Below are positions 1 through 8,725 of a stretch of DNA of 64,000 nt, piece by piece. Position 1 is the first letter of the stretch. Each line of letters begins with the position of its first letter. The notes under the pieces are model-generated. The model was not told the origin of the DNA and did not search any database. It worked only from the letters and a program-made list of their open reading frames with translations. Source of the DNA: Streptomyces sp. DHE7-1 (GTDB lineage: Bacteria; Actinomycetota; Actinomycetes; Streptomycetales; Streptomycetaceae); NCBI GenBank assembly GCA_016432725.1, contig JACJDG010000003.1, positions 4,340,001 to 4,404,000 on the forward strand, written 5' to 3'. A program made the translations under genes and the position numbers.

Positions 1-503
1 AACCGACTGGACTTGAAGTGGTCCGCCACCAGGTTCCGGGCGATCGTCACCAGCCAGGCGCCGAAGTCGCGGCCCTGCCAGGTGAAGGTGCCGATCCTGC
101 GGAGCGCCCGCAGAAAGGTCTCGCTCGTCAGGTCCTCGGCGGTCGCCTTGCCGCCCACCCGGTAGTAGATGTACCGGTAGACGGTGTCGCTGTACTGGTC
201 GTAGAGGCGGCCGAAGGCCTCGGCCTCGCCGGCCTGGGCGCGCTCCACGAGATCCATCATCCGGGCGCTGTCGCTGTCCGCGGCCGGACGGCGGGCGGGG
301 GCCGCGCCGGTGGCGCGGCCGCGTCTGCCGACGGCGGCGCTGCCCTCGGCCAGTGCGTAGCACGGGCCCAGGGGTGCGGCGGTGGCGAAGGCGGGGACGG
401 CGTACGCGGTGGGGACGACGCCGCGCAGCGTCTCTTTGACCGCCGCGACCGTCGCGCGCAGCGTAGCCAGGCCCGAGGCGTCAACCCCGACGTGTGGGTA
501 CAC
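1..503 (-). CDS. bldN: ECF sigma factor BldN, C-terminus cut by window edge
   Basis: RNA polymerase sigma factor of the extracytoplasmic-function class; in Streptomyces, BldN is needed for aerial development. Reading the minus strand from GTG at 503 gives 167 residues. First comes an Ala-rich stretch of about 85 residues that ends just before the sigma region 2 start (RMMDLVERAQ). Region 2 follows, with YDQYSDTVYRYIYYRVGG, the LTSETFLRALRR helix and FGAWLVTIARNLVADHFK. The long N-terminal extension matches the pro-sequence known for BldN, which is synthesised as a proprotein and then cleaved. Region 4 lies outside the window. A GGGAG ribosome site precedes the GTG. The start is also supported by the next gene lying 306 bp upstream. 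Identity is confident from the pro-sequence plus the rex neighbourhood. Confidence 0.88.
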   Translation of the reverse strand, partial: MYPHVGVDASGLATLRATVAAVKETLRGVVPTAYAVPAFATAAPLGPCYALAEGSAAVGRRGRATGAAPARRPAADSDSARMMDLVERAQAGEAEAFGRLYDQYSDTVYRYIYYRVGGKATAEDLTSETFLRALRRIGTFTWQGRDFGAWLVTIARNLVADHFKSSR

Positions 504-809
504 GGGACTCCCAGAGGCAGAGCTTGCATCACGTGCAGTGCGGAACCGTTCACCCGTCGTAGCGACGGAGGGGTACCGGATTGCGTCTGAGGAGAATAAC
601 GCTTCGTACAGGGCCTGCTACACCGAGTTGCTCAAATCATCGATTGCGTCGCTTCTGTTACCGATTGACGGTCTATCAAGTGTCGCAACGTGATCGGTTA
701 TTGATCGGAAAAGGGTGTGTTTCGGCGAAGTGCGAGGCGTGTTGGGGGTGGGACGGCATAATCCGGGGTTCTCCCCGCCGTCCAGGCGTGTCGCCGCCGG
801 CGAGCGGCG
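504..809. other. Intergenic region upstream of bldN
   Basis: Roughly 300 bases lie between bldN and the convex HAD gene; both are on the minus strand. The stretch at about 590-720 is clearly more AT-rich than its surroundings, as expected of a developmentally controlled promoter. bldN transcription in Streptomyces is known to be repressed by BldD, but I could not fit a convincing BldD palindrome here. No gene seen. Confidence 0.4.
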
Positions 810-1730
810 CTAGCGCCGGCGCCGGCTCAGGGCGATGGCCGCCGCGGTGCCGCCGGCGACCGCGCCGACGCCCGCCGCCGCCGGGATGCCGACCTTCGCG
901 GCCTTGCGGCCGGTGCGGTAGTCCCGCAGCCGCCAGTCCTGCTCGCGCGCGTGCCTGCGCAGCTTGGCGTCCGGGTTGATGGCGTACGGGTGCCCCACGA
1001 GCGACAGCATCGGGATGTCGTTGTGGCTGTCGCTGTAGGCCGCGCAGCGGTTCAGGTCCAGGCCCTCGGCCGCCGCCAGGGCCCGTACCGCCTCCGCCTT
1101 GGCCGGCCCGTGCAGGGGTTCGCCGACCAGGGCGCCGGTGTAGACGCCGGCGACCGACTCCGCGACGGTGCCCAGCGCGCCGGTCAGGCCGAGGCGGCGG
1201 GCGATGACCTGGGCGATCTCCACGGGGGCCGCGGTGACCAGCCAGACCTTCTGGCCCGCGTCCAGGTGCGCCTGGGCCAGGGCCCGGGTGCCCGGCCAGA
1301 TGCGGTCGGCCATGTACTCGTCGTAGATCTCCTCGCCGATGGTCTCCAGCTCGGCGACCCGGTGGCCCTTGACGATGGAGAGCGCGGAGTCCCGCGCCTC
1401 CTGCATGTGCTCGGGGTCCTCGACGCCGGCCAGCCGGAACCACGCCTGCTGCCAGGCGAACCTGGCCAGGTCGCGCGTCTCGAAGAACTTCCGCTTGTAC
1501 AGGCCGCGCCCGAAGTGGAACAGCGCGGCGCCCTGCATCACGGTGTTGTCGAGGTCGAAGAAGGCGGCAGCCTTGTCGTCGCCGAGGACCGGGAACTCCG
1601 GTTCCCGCTCGGCGGCCTGCGGGACGTCCCGCGAGGACTTGCGGGCGGCCTCCGCCGAGGCCTCGCCTGCCAACACGCTCCGCGCCGTGGCGGAGCGCCT
1701 ACGGGGGGTGAGCCATCCTAGAGCGGCCAT
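810..1730 (-). CDS. HAD superfamily IB phosphatase
   Basis: Predicted phosphoserine-phosphatase-like hydrolase of 306 residues. The nucleophile motif FFDLDNT lies at residues 57-63 (Asp59 and Asp61). The family IB region follows with LVTAAPVEIAQVIAR (motif II), a conserved Lys in GPAKAEAVR, and AAYSDSHNDIPML (motifs III/IV). A C-terminal hydrophobic tail, about residues 280-302, ends in four arginines and looks like a membrane anchor. The start is the ATG at 1730; an open frame further upstream is antisense to the next gene and has no ribosome site. Substrate unknown. Streptomyces carries a similar protein next to bldN and rex, so the neighbourhood is conserved. Confidence 0.85.
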   Translation of the reverse strand: MAALGWLTPRRRSATARSVLAGEASAEAARKSSRDVPQAAEREPEFPVLGDDKAAAFFDLDNTVMQGAALFHFGRGLYKRKFFETRDLARFAWQQAWFRLAGVEDPEHMQEARDSALSIVKGHRVAELETIGEEIYDEYMADRIWPGTRALAQAHLDAGQKVWLVTAAPVEIAQVIARRLGLTGALGTVAESVAGVYTGALVGEPLHGPAKAEAVRALAAAEGLDLNRCAAYSDSHNDIPMLSLVGHPYAINPDAKLRRHAREQDWRLRDYRTGRKAAKVGIPAAAGVGAVAGGTAAAIALSRRRR

Positions 1731-1824
1731 GGCGTGAGCATAGCCAGTCCGTCGGGTGGTTCCGGAGCCGCGAGGTTCGAAGGGTGTGAACTCTCCACGA
1801 CGCCGCCGTTGCGGAGGCGGGAGA

Positions 1825-2121
1825 ATGGCCGGCATGAGCCCCCTCTTCCGGCGTAAGGCCGATCCCCGGGAACGGTCGGTCACGCTCATCCGCAAGCCCG
1901 GCTGCCATCTCTGCGACGACGCGCAGGCCGTGATCGAGAAGGTCTGCGGGGAACTCGGTGTCCCCTGGGAGCAGAAGGACATCACGCAGGACCGGCAGCT
2001 GCACGACCAGTACTGGGAGCAGATCCCGGTGGTCCTCGTCGACGGCAGCCAGCACACCTTCTGGCGGGTGGACGAGGCCCGGCTGCGCAAGGAGCTGACC
2101 GGCGGCCGAACGGGAAACTGA
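1825..2121 (+). CDS. Glutaredoxin-like thiol-disulfide protein
   Basis: Small cytoplasmic redox protein of 98 residues with a thioredoxin fold. The active-site motif is CHLC at residues 27-30, inside KPGCHLCDDAQ, followed by the cis-Pro region IPVVLVDG. It belongs to the DUF836/glutaredoxin-like group. A GGAGG ribosome site lies 7 nt before the ATG at 1825; a second ATG at 1834 is also possible. It is divergent from the HAD gene and 243 bp upstream of rex, so it sits next to a redox-sensing operon, although it does not appear to belong to the rex transcript. The partner protein is unknown. Confidence 0.8.
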   Translation: MAGMSPLFRRKADPRERSVTLIRKPGCHLCDDAQAVIEKVCGELGVPWEQKDITQDRQLHDQYWEQIPVVLVDGSQHTFWRVDEARLRKELTGGRTGN

Positions 2122-2228
2122 CCGACCAGTACAACGAACTGGCGGAGGTCGCTTAGGATCGTTGGAGTTTCTGTCTCGGGGGCGGGATTCACGAGGAGTG
2201 TCGACGTTTTGCCCCCACGAATGACATG

Positions 2229-2244
2229 CGTGACCCCGGTCACG
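2229..2244. promoter_or_regulatory. Palindrome in rex promoter, possible Crp-type site
   Basis: CGTGACCCCGGTCACG has 7-bp arms and a 2-bp centre, 26 bp upstream of the Rex operator. It fits the GTG(N)6GNCAC pattern reported for the Streptomyces cAMP receptor protein. Assignment is inference only. Confidence 0.35.
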
Positions 2245-2270
2245 TTGGCCGGGCAAATCGGACACAATCT

Positions 2271-2288
2271 TTGTGCACGCGTTCACAA
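2271..2288. promoter_or_regulatory. Rex operator (ROP)
   Basis: TTGTGCACGCGTTCACAA matches the Rex operator consensus TTGTGAANNNNTTCACAA at all but one position of the arms. It lies 77 bp upstream of the rex start codon. Rex is an NAD+/NADH-sensing repressor that controls its own operon in Streptomyces, so this is the expected autoregulatory site and places haem synthesis under redox control. Confidence 0.85.
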
Positions 2289-2364
2289 AGGCATAGCCTG
2301 CTGTGGACGGGGCGGTCCGGGGACGTATGACCGCCTGCAGCCCCGCTCTACCCGCAGGAGCACC

Positions 2365-3129
2365 GTGGCAACTGGCCGAACTCACCGACCGGCGACCCGC
2401 AGCCGAGGGATTCCCGAGGCCACCGTCGCCCGGCTTCCGCTGTACCTCCGCGCGCTGACCGCACTGTCGGAGCGCTCGGTCCCCACGGTCTCCTCCGAGG
2501 AGCTGGCCGCGGCGGCGGGGGTCAACTCCGCGAAGCTGCGCAAGGACTTCTCGTACCTGGGCTCCTACGGAACGCGCGGTGTCGGCTACGACGTGGAGTA
2601 TCTCGTCTACCAGATCTCCCGTGAACTGGGCCTGACCCAGGACTGGCCGGTTGTGATCGTCGGTATCGGCAACCTCGGCGCCGCACTCGCCAACTACGGC
2701 GGGTTCGCCTCCCGTGGTTTCCGGGTGGCCGCGCTGATCGACGCCGATCCGGCGATGGCCGGAAAGCCGGTCGCCGGCATCCCGGTGCAGCACAGCGACG
2801 AGCTCGAGAAGATCATCAAGGACAACGGCGTCTCGATCGGCGTCATCGCGACTCCCGCCGGTGCCGCCCAGCCGGTCTGCGACCGGCTCGTGGCCGCCGG
2901 TGTCACCTCGATCCTGAACTTCGCGCCGACCGTGCTGACCGTCCCCGACGGGGTCGACGTGCGCAAGGTCGACCTCTCCATCGAACTGCAGATCCTCGCC
3001 TTCCACGAGCAGCGCAAGGCCGGCGAGGAGACCGCCGCCGGGGACGGCGCGATGCCCGCGGCCACCGCCCGCGACACCTCCGGCGACCAGGGACCCGACG
3101 GGGACGTGCCCGCCGTGATGCCGGCATGA
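2365..3129 (+). CDS. rex: Redox-sensing transcriptional repressor Rex
   Basis: Dimeric repressor of 254 residues that senses the NADH/NAD+ ratio and controls respiratory and haem genes. Residues about 15-85 form the winged-helix DNA-binding domain (VSSEELAAAAGVNSAKLRKDFSYLGSYGTRG). The Rossmann NADH-binding motif GIGNLG is at 100-105. The C-terminal swapped helix contains VDLSIELQILAFHEQ, followed by a low-complexity tail. The GTG at 2365 has AGGAG 4 nt before it and gives the known N-terminus; the open frame further upstream crosses the operator and is not coding. The stop overlaps the hemA ATG (ATGA), so translation is coupled. Confidence 0.96.
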   Translation: MATGRTHRPATRSRGIPEATVARLPLYLRALTALSERSVPTVSSEELAAAAGVNSAKLRKDFSYLGSYGTRGVGYDVEYLVYQISRELGLTQDWPVVIVGIGNLGAALANYGGFASRGFRVAALIDADPAMAGKPVAGIPVQHSDELEKIIKDNGVSIGVIATPAGAAQPVCDRLVAAGVTSILNFAPTVLTVPDGVDVRKVDLSIELQILAFHEQRKAGEETAAGDGAMPAATARDTSGDQGPDGDVPAVMPA

Positions 3130-4832
3130 GTCTCCTCGTCGTGGGGCTGAGCCACCGCAGCGCCCCGGTCAGCGTGCTGGAGCGGGCCGCGCTGAGCGCG
3201 GACGCCCAGGCCAAGCTGGTCCAGGACACGGTCGCCGCCGAGCCGGCCACCGAGGCCGCGGTGCTCGCCACCTGCAACCGCATCGAGCTGTACGCCGACG
3301 TGGACAAGTTCCACGCCGGTGTGGCCGAGCTGTCCACGCTGCTCGCCCAGCACAGTGGTGTCGGCCTCGAGGAACTGACCCCCTACCTCTACGTGCACTA
3401 CGAGGACCGGGCCGTCCACCACCTGTTCTCGGTGGCCTGCGGCCTCGACTCGATGGTCGTCGGCGAGGGGCAGATCCTCGGCCAGATCAAGGACTCCCTG
3501 GCCCGCGCCCAGGAGCTGCACACCGCGGGCAAGCTGCTGAACGACCTGTTCCAGCAGGCCCTGCGGGTCGGCAAGCGCGCCCACTCCGAGACCGGCATCG
3601 ACCGGGCCGGCCAGTCGCTGGTCACCTTCGGCCTGGAGCAGCTCGCCGCCGGCGGCGCCGTCGAGGAATGGGCCGCGGGCCGCAGGGCGCTGGTCATCGG
3701 CGCAGGGTCGATGTCCTCGCTGGCCGCCGCGACGCTGGCGCGCGCCGGGGTCGGCGAGATCGTCGTCGCCAACCGCACCTTCGAGCGGGCCGAGCGCCTC
3801 GCCCACATACTCACCGAGGGCGACGACACCGCGGTGTCCGCCCGCGCGGTCCGGATGGACTCCGTGCCGGGCGAGCTGACACGTGCCGACGTCGTCGTCT
3901 CCTGCACCGGGGCGACGGGCCTGGTGCTGACGGCGGACTCGGTCGCGCAGGCGGTCGAGGGCCGGATCGACGGCGACGCCGTCGGTCCCGCGGCCGCCGC
4001 CACGACCGTGCGGGCCACCCCGGCGGCCGCCGCCACCGGTACGGCCGCGGCCGAGGAGAACTGCCCGCTGGACCTGGCCGCCGTGCAGGGCTCGACCGGC
4101 TTCTCCGTGCACGGCGAGGCCGCCGTGGCCGGCCTGGACGCGGCGACCCTCGAACAGCACGGGGCCTGGGTCGCGGGCGGCACCGTGGACCGCCGGGACA
4201 CCGCCCGGCGCAGCCCGGAGGCCGACGCCGAGCTGATCACCGCGCTCGCCGCGACCGCCGCCACCGTCGGCCGCATCCCCGAGCTGCGCAGGCCCGAACC
4301 GGTCGCCGTGATCCCGCGCCCGGCCCCCGCCCTGTTCCTCCTCGACCTCGCCATGCCCCGCGACATCGACGCGGCCGTGCACCGGCTGGCCGGGGTGCGC
4401 CTGGTGGACATCGAGTCCCTCGCCGAGGCCTCCGCGGACGCGCCGATGGCTGCCGACGTGGACCAGGTCCGGCGTATCGTCTCCGACGAGGTCGCGGCCT
4501 TCGGCGCGGCACAGCGGGCGGCGCACATCACGCCGACCGTGGTCGCGCTGCGCACCATGGCCGCCGACGTCGTCGCCGGTGAGATCGCGCGGCTCGACGG
4601 CCGCCTGCCCGACCTGGACGAACGCCAGCGCGGCGAGATCCGGCAGGCCGTGCACCGGGTTGTCGACAAGCTGCTGCACGCGCCGACCGTACGGGTCAAG
4701 CAGCTCGCCGCCGAGCCCGGCGGCGCCGGGTACGCGGACGCGCTGCGCACCCTGTTCGACCTCGACCCCGAGACGGTGGCCGCCGTCTCCCGGGCCGGGG
4801 ACAGCACAGACAAGAAGGACCGACCGGCATGA
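3126..4832 (+). CDS. hemA: Glutamyl-tRNA reductase
   Basis: First committed enzyme of C5-pathway haem synthesis: reduces glutamyl-tRNA(Glu) to glutamate-1-semialdehyde with NADPH. It has 568 residues against about 420-460 in most bacteria. The catalytic Cys50 sits in ATCNRIELY; the signature HLFSVACGLDSMVVGEGQILGQ follows, and the NADPH motif is GAGSMSSLAAA. The extra length is an Ala-rich insertion at about residues 278-390 within the NADPH domain. The C-terminal dimerisation helices (LDERQRGEIRQAVHRVVDKLLH) are intact. The ATG overlaps the rex stop and its own stop overlaps hemC by 4 bp, so it belongs to the Rex-controlled operon. Product feeds hemL, which is near the other end of the window. 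Confidence 0.96.
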   Translation: MSLLVVGLSHRSAPVSVLERAALSADAQAKLVQDTVAAEPATEAAVLATCNRIELYADVDKFHAGVAELSTLLAQHSGVGLEELTPYLYVHYEDRAVHHLFSVACGLDSMVVGEGQILGQIKDSLARAQELHTAGKLLNDLFQQALRVGKRAHSETGIDRAGQSLVTFGLEQLAAGGAVEEWAAGRRALVIGAGSMSSLAAATLARAGVGEIVVANRTFERAERLAHILTEGDDTAVSARAVRMDSVPGELTRADVVVSCTGATGLVLTADSVAQAVEGRIDGDAVGPAAAATTVRATPAAAATGTAAAEENCPLDLAAVQGSTGFSVHGEAAVAGLDAATLEQHGAWVAGGTVDRRDTARRSPEADAELITALAATAATVGRIPELRRPEPVAVIPRPAPALFLLDLAMPRDIDAAVHRLAGVRLVDIESLAEASADAPMAADVDQVRRIVSDEVAAFGAAQRAAHITPTVVALRTMAADVVAGEIARLDGRLPDLDERQRGEIRQAVHRVVDKLLHAPTVRVKQLAAEPGGAGYADALRTLFDLDPETVAAVSRAGDSTDKKDRPA

Positions 4833-5788
4833 CACAGAAGTCTTTGAGACTGGGGACGAGGCGGAGCAAGCTCGCCATGGCCCAGTCCGGGCAGGTGGCG
4901 GACGCCGTCCGCCGGGTGACCGGGCGCCCCGTCGAGCTGGTCGAGATCACCACGCATGGCGACGTCTCCCGCGAGCACCTCACGCAGATCGGCGGCACCG
5001 GCGTGTTCGTCACGGCGCTGCGTGACGCGCTGGTGGGCGGCGAGGTGGACTTCGCGGTTCATTCGCTCAAGGACCTGCCGACCACGCAGCCCGAGGAACT
5101 GGTCCTGGCCGCCGTACCGGTGCGCGAGGACCCCCGCGACGTGATCGTCGCCCGGGACGCGCTGAAGTTCACGGACCTGCCGCGCGGTGCCCGCATCGGC
5201 ACCGGGGCGCCGCGCCGCATGGCGCAGCTCAACGCGTACGCCCGCGCCCACGGACTGGACATAGAGACGGTCCCGATACGCGGCAACGTCGACACCCGCA
5301 TCGGTTTCGTGCGCAGCGGTGAGCTGGACGCGGTCGTCCTCGCCGCCGCCGGACTGAACCGCATCGGCCGGATCGACGAGGTGACCGACTTCCTGTCGGT
5401 CGACACGGTTCTGCCGGCCCCCGGCCAGGGGGCCCTGGCGATCGAGTGCACCGCGGACTCCGCGGACCTCGTCGCCGCGCTCGGCGAGCTCGACGACCCG
5501 CTCACCCGGGCCGCCGTGACCGCCGAACGGTCACTGCTCGCCGCCCTGGAGGCCGGTTGCAGCGCACCTGTGGGTGCGTTGGCCGACCTCCTGGCCGACG
5601 GGCAGATTGTCAAGGAAATGCGCCTGCGCGGCGTCGTCGGCACGACCGACGGCACCCGCACGGTGCAGCTGTCCACCACCGGTCCCGTGCCCCGAACGCA
5701 CGACCAGGCGATGGCACTCGGGCGCGAACTCGCCACCGAGATGCTGAACCAGGGCGCGGCCGGTCTGATGGGGGAGCGAGCACAGTGA
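4829..5788 (+). CDS. hemC: Hydroxymethylbilane synthase (porphobilinogen deaminase)
   Basis: Polymerises four porphobilinogen molecules to hydroxymethylbilane. It has 319 residues, normal for the family. The N-terminal LGTRRSKLAMAQ and the conserved FAVHSLKDLP and APRR motifs are present. The dipyrromethane cofactor attachment Cys is Cys244 in EAGCSAPVGA. It overlaps hemA by ATGA at the start and hemD by GTGA at the end, so the whole operon is translationally coupled. Cytoplasmic. Confidence 0.97.
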   Translation: MTQKSLRLGTRRSKLAMAQSGQVADAVRRVTGRPVELVEITTHGDVSREHLTQIGGTGVFVTALRDALVGGEVDFAVHSLKDLPTTQPEELVLAAVPVREDPRDVIVARDALKFTDLPRGARIGTGAPRRMAQLNAYARAHGLDIETVPIRGNVDTRIGFVRSGELDAVVLAAAGLNRIGRIDEVTDFLSVDTVLPAPGQGALAIECTADSADLVAALGELDDPLTRAAVTAERSLLAALEAGCSAPVGALADLLADGQIVKEMRLRGVVGTTDGTRTVQLSTTGPVPRTHDQAMALGRELATEMLNQGAAGLMGERAQ

Positions 5789-7490
5789 GCCCCACCACCC
5801 TTCCCACCGGCCTCGAACACGGGCACGTCACCTTCCTGGGTGCCGGACCCGGGGATCCGGGGCTGCTGACTCTGCGCGCCGTGGAGGCGCTGTCGAACGC
5901 GGATGTCCTGATCGCCGAGCACGAGGTGCTCGACGTGATCCGGACGCACGCCCGGCAGGGCGTGTCCGTCGTGCCGATGGACGCGGACTCCTCGGTGTCA
6001 CCGCCGGGCACGGGCGCACCGCAGCTCACGGTCGTTGACGGTGCGTCAACAACCGCTGCGGTCCCGACTCCTGCCCGGGATGCCGCTCATCTTGTCATGG
6101 AGGCCACGCGGGGCGGCAGGCGGGTCGTCCGTGCGGTGTCCGGGGACCCGGGACTTGATACGTACGCGGCCGAGGAAATGCTCGCCTGCGCCGCCGCCGG
6201 CGTGCCCTTCGAGGTCGTACCGGGTGTGGCGGCCGCCGTCGGCGTGCCCGCGTACGCCGGTGTGCCGCTGCGCGACCCGCACGGCGCGGACGTCCGGTTC
6301 GTGGACGCCCGTACCGCCTCCGACCGCTGCTGGACGGAGGTGGGGGCCTCCGACGGCACGGTGGTGGTCTCCACGACGCTGGACTCGGTGGCCGCCGCGG
6401 CCGGCGAACTGGTGTCCGCGGGCCGCAAGCCGGACACGCCGCTGACCGTCACCGTCGCCGGTACGACGACCCGGCAGCGCACCTGGACGGCGACGCTCGG
6501 CACCATCGCGCAGACGCTGAAGCAGGCGAAGGTCCTGCCGTCCCCGGACGGCGGCCGGTCCGTGATAGCCGTGGTCGGCGAGCGAAGCGCAGCCGCCCAG
6601 CGCGACCAGTTGTCGTGGTTCGAGTCCAAGCCGCTGTTCGGCTGGAAGGTGCTCGTGCCGCGTACGAAGGAGCAGGCGGCGTCGCTCTCCGACCAGTTGC
6701 GGTCCTACGGCGCGGTGCCGCACGAGGTGCCGACGATCGCCGTCGAGCCCCCGCGGACCCCGCAGCAGATGGAACGCGCGGTCAAGGGCCTGGTCACCGG
6801 CCGCTACGAGTGGATCGCCTTCACGTCCGTCAACGCGGTCAAGGCGGTACGCGAGAAGTTCGAGGAGTACGGTCTCGACGCCCGTGCCTTCGCGGGCATC
6901 AAGGTCGCCGCGGTGGGCGAGCAGACGGCGAAGGCGCTGATCGCCTTCGGTGTGAAGCCCGACCTGGTGCCGAGCGGTGAGCAGTCGGCGGCCGGCCTCC
7001 TGGAGGACTGGCCCCCGTACGACCCGGTCTTCGACCCGATCGACCGCGTCTTCCTGCCCCGGGCCGACATCGCCACCGAGACCCTGGTGGCCGGTCTGAT
7101 CGAGCTGGGCTGGGAGGTCGACGACGTCACGGCCTACCGGACCGTGCGGGCCTCGCCGCCCCCGGCGGAGACCCGCGAGGCCATCAAGGGCGGTGGCTTC
7201 GACGCGGTGCTGTTCACGTCGTCCTCGACCGTCCGGAACCTGGTGGGCATCGCCGGCAAGCCGCACAACGTCACGGTGATCGCCTGCATCGGTCCGGCGA
7301 CGGCCAAGACGGCCGAGGAGCACGGTCTGCGCGTCGACGTGATGGCCCCGAGCCGTCGGTCCACAAGCTGGCCGAGGCCCTGGCCGACTTCGGCATGAAG
7401 CGCCGGGCGGCCGCCCTGGAGGCCGGGGACCCGGTGACCCGGCCGAGCGAGCGCCGTCCGGGCGCGCGGAGGCGTCGCTCGACGACGTGA
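5785..7490 (+). CDS. hemD: Uroporphyrinogen-III methyltransferase/synthase fusion, tail frameshifted
   Basis: Bifunctional protein. The N-terminal half (VTFLGAGPGDPGLLTLRAVEAL, residues about 13-35) is a SAM-dependent uroporphyrinogen-III C-methyltransferase. The C-terminal half, from about residue 290, is uroporphyrinogen-III synthase (WIAFTSVNAVKAV, LFTSSSTVRNL). The GTG at 5785 overlaps the hemC stop. As written, the frame runs out at 7398 with a garbled end. Adding one base between 7350 and 7351 restores EPSVHKLAEALADFGMKRRAA and a stop at 7488-7490. The lost base is probably a sequencing deletion, so I give the restored span; without it the protein would end at 7398 with about 16 wrong residues. 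Confidence 0.9.
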
Positions 7491-7510
7491 GCGCGGTGCA
7501 GCGGTGAGGT

Positions 7511-7541
7511 GGCGGGACGTGCCGGACGGGCACGTCCCGCC
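7511..7541 (+). terminator. Hairpin terminator after the rex-hem operon
   Basis: A perfect 13-bp stem (GGCGGGACGTGCC and its complement) with a 5-nt loop lies 20 bp after the restored hemD stop. It has no long T-run, as is common in Streptomyces. Confidence 0.75.
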
Positions 7542-7594
7542 GCCGTCTTCCGGCACCCTGCCCGGCGCGTTGTGGGCATGCCATGATCGGGCGC

Positions 7595-7999
7595 ATGAGT
7601 GAGCACGCTGGACACGCGGGGATCGTCTACTGGCGCCGGAGTCTGTGGAACGGGGCGCGCTGCGTCCCCGTGGTCCTGAGTCTGCTGCCGGGCGAGCTGC
7701 GTGCCCAGGACCGGGACGGCCGGGTCGTCTTCCAGGGCGACCCCCGGAAGGTCGAGGGCCGGCTGACCCGGCTCGGCACCCTGGTGGTCGACGTCGGCGG
7801 GAAGCGCTACGCCCTGGTCGGACGGGGCAGTGACCTGTCGCCCGCGCCGACCGCCGGGCAGCACGCCGCGGTGAGCGGCTTCCAGCCGCCGTCGGCGGTT
7901 TCCGGCGGCGCGTTCGACGAGATCCTGAACGGCGGCGCCGCGGCCCGGATGCGCGCCTGGCACACCTGGCTCGGCGGAGCCGGCGCCCGCCTGCGCTGA
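7595..7999 (+). CDS. Hypothetical protein
   Basis: I do not recognise a named family. With the ATG at 7595 the product is 134 residues: a compact N-terminal half rich in beta-strand pattern (YWRRSLWNGARCVPVVLSLLPGEL, RYALVGRGSDLSP) and a C-terminal half with FDEILNGGAAARMRAWHTWL. There is no signal peptide or membrane segment. An in-frame ATG at 7583 is an alternative start; neither has a clear ribosome site. Codon use is typical Streptomyces. It stands alone between the hem terminator and the VOC gene. Confidence 0.65.
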   Translation: MSEHAGHAGIVYWRRSLWNGARCVPVVLSLLPGELRAQDRDGRVVFQGDPRKVEGRLTRLGTLVVDVGGKRYALVGRGSDLSPAPTAGQHAAVSGFQPPSAVSGGAFDEILNGGAAARMRAWHTWLGGAGARLR

Positions 8000-8071
8000 C
8001 CGGCGGCGGGAGAATCCGCTCCCTTCGGCGCCCGCCGCATCCGGCAGCGGCCGAACGGGGGAATCACTGGT

Positions 8072-8118
8072 TGGGTTCCCCGTTCTGTGACCTTCCCCGA
8101 GGCGGGACGGGGAACCCA
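8072..8118. repeat. 12-bp perfect inverted repeat
   Basis: TGGGTTCCCCGT at 8072-8083 is repeated in inverse at 8107-8118 with 23 bp between. It lies in the 207-bp gap between the hypothetical gene and the VOC gene. It could be a terminator of the upstream gene or an operator for the downstream one. Confidence 0.6.
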
Positions 8119-8206
8119 CCCGACGCCGTCGGCCACGAGCCCCCTCCCCGCCAACGGGACGGGAATCCTGGTGAGTTGACCGGTGATCGGCTGTTAGGGT
8201 GCGCCG

Positions 8207-8641
8207 ATGTCATCGATCAGGCAGATCCAGGTCACCTTCGACTGCGCGGAACCCGAGCGCGTCGCCCGCTTCTGGTGCGAAGTGCTGGGGTACGTCGTAC
8301 CGCCGCCGCCGGAGGGGTTCGCCACCTGGGACGACTACGGCCGTTCGCTGCCGCCCGAGGAGCGGGGCTCCTGGTTCGCGTGCGCCGACCCCTCGGGTGC
8401 GGGCCCGCGGCTTTACTTCCAGCGCGTCCCCGAGGGCAAGGTCGTCAAGAACCGGGTGCATCTCGACGTGCGGGCCGGCACCGGGCTCGTCGGTGAGGAG
8501 CGCCTCGCCACGCTCAAGGCCGAGTGCGCGCGACTGGTCGCGCTCGGCGCGGTCTGCGTGCGGGTGCTGGAAGCCGACGAGGACAACGAGTCCTGCATCG
8601 TGATGCAGGACGTCGAGGGCAACGAGTTCTGTCTCGACTGA
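8207..8641 (+). CDS. VOC-superfamily (glyoxalase-like) protein
   Basis: Cytoplasmic protein of 144 residues in the vicinal-oxygen-chelate superfamily, glyoxalase-like subgroup. The hallmarks are VTFDCAEPERVARFWCEVLGY near the start, LYFQRVPEGKVVKNRVHLDV in the middle and the end motif MQDVEGNEFCL. Such proteins are often small-molecule-modifying enzymes or resistance proteins, but the substrate cannot be told from sequence. It stands alone, 85 bp before hemB, and two hairpins lie between them. Confidence 0.85.
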   Translation: MSSIRQIQVTFDCAEPERVARFWCEVLGYVVPPPPEGFATWDDYGRSLPPEERGSWFACADPSGAGPRLYFQRVPEGKVVKNRVHLDVRAGTGLVGEERLATLKAECARLVALGAVCVRVLEADEDNESCIVMQDVEGNEFCLD

Positions 8642-8649
8642 GCGTGTCC

Positions 8650-8690
8650 GCCGGGCCCGGCACCGGGCCCGGCGCCGACGGGCCGTCGGC
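8650..8690 (+). terminator. Two adjacent hairpins between the VOC gene and hemB
   Basis: An 11-bp perfect GC stem (GCCGGGCCCGG at 8650-8660 with its complement at 8663-8673) is followed directly by GCCGAC/GTCGGC at 8674-8679 and 8685-8690. This is a likely terminator of the VOC gene. Confidence 0.55.
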
Positions 8691-8725
8691 AAAGGCGCCT
8701 CCGGGGCGGGCGTAGCGTAGAAGGC

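Noticed and set aside
504..809. BldD-type binding site before bldN
   Set aside because: No segment fits the published BldD palindrome well enough to report.
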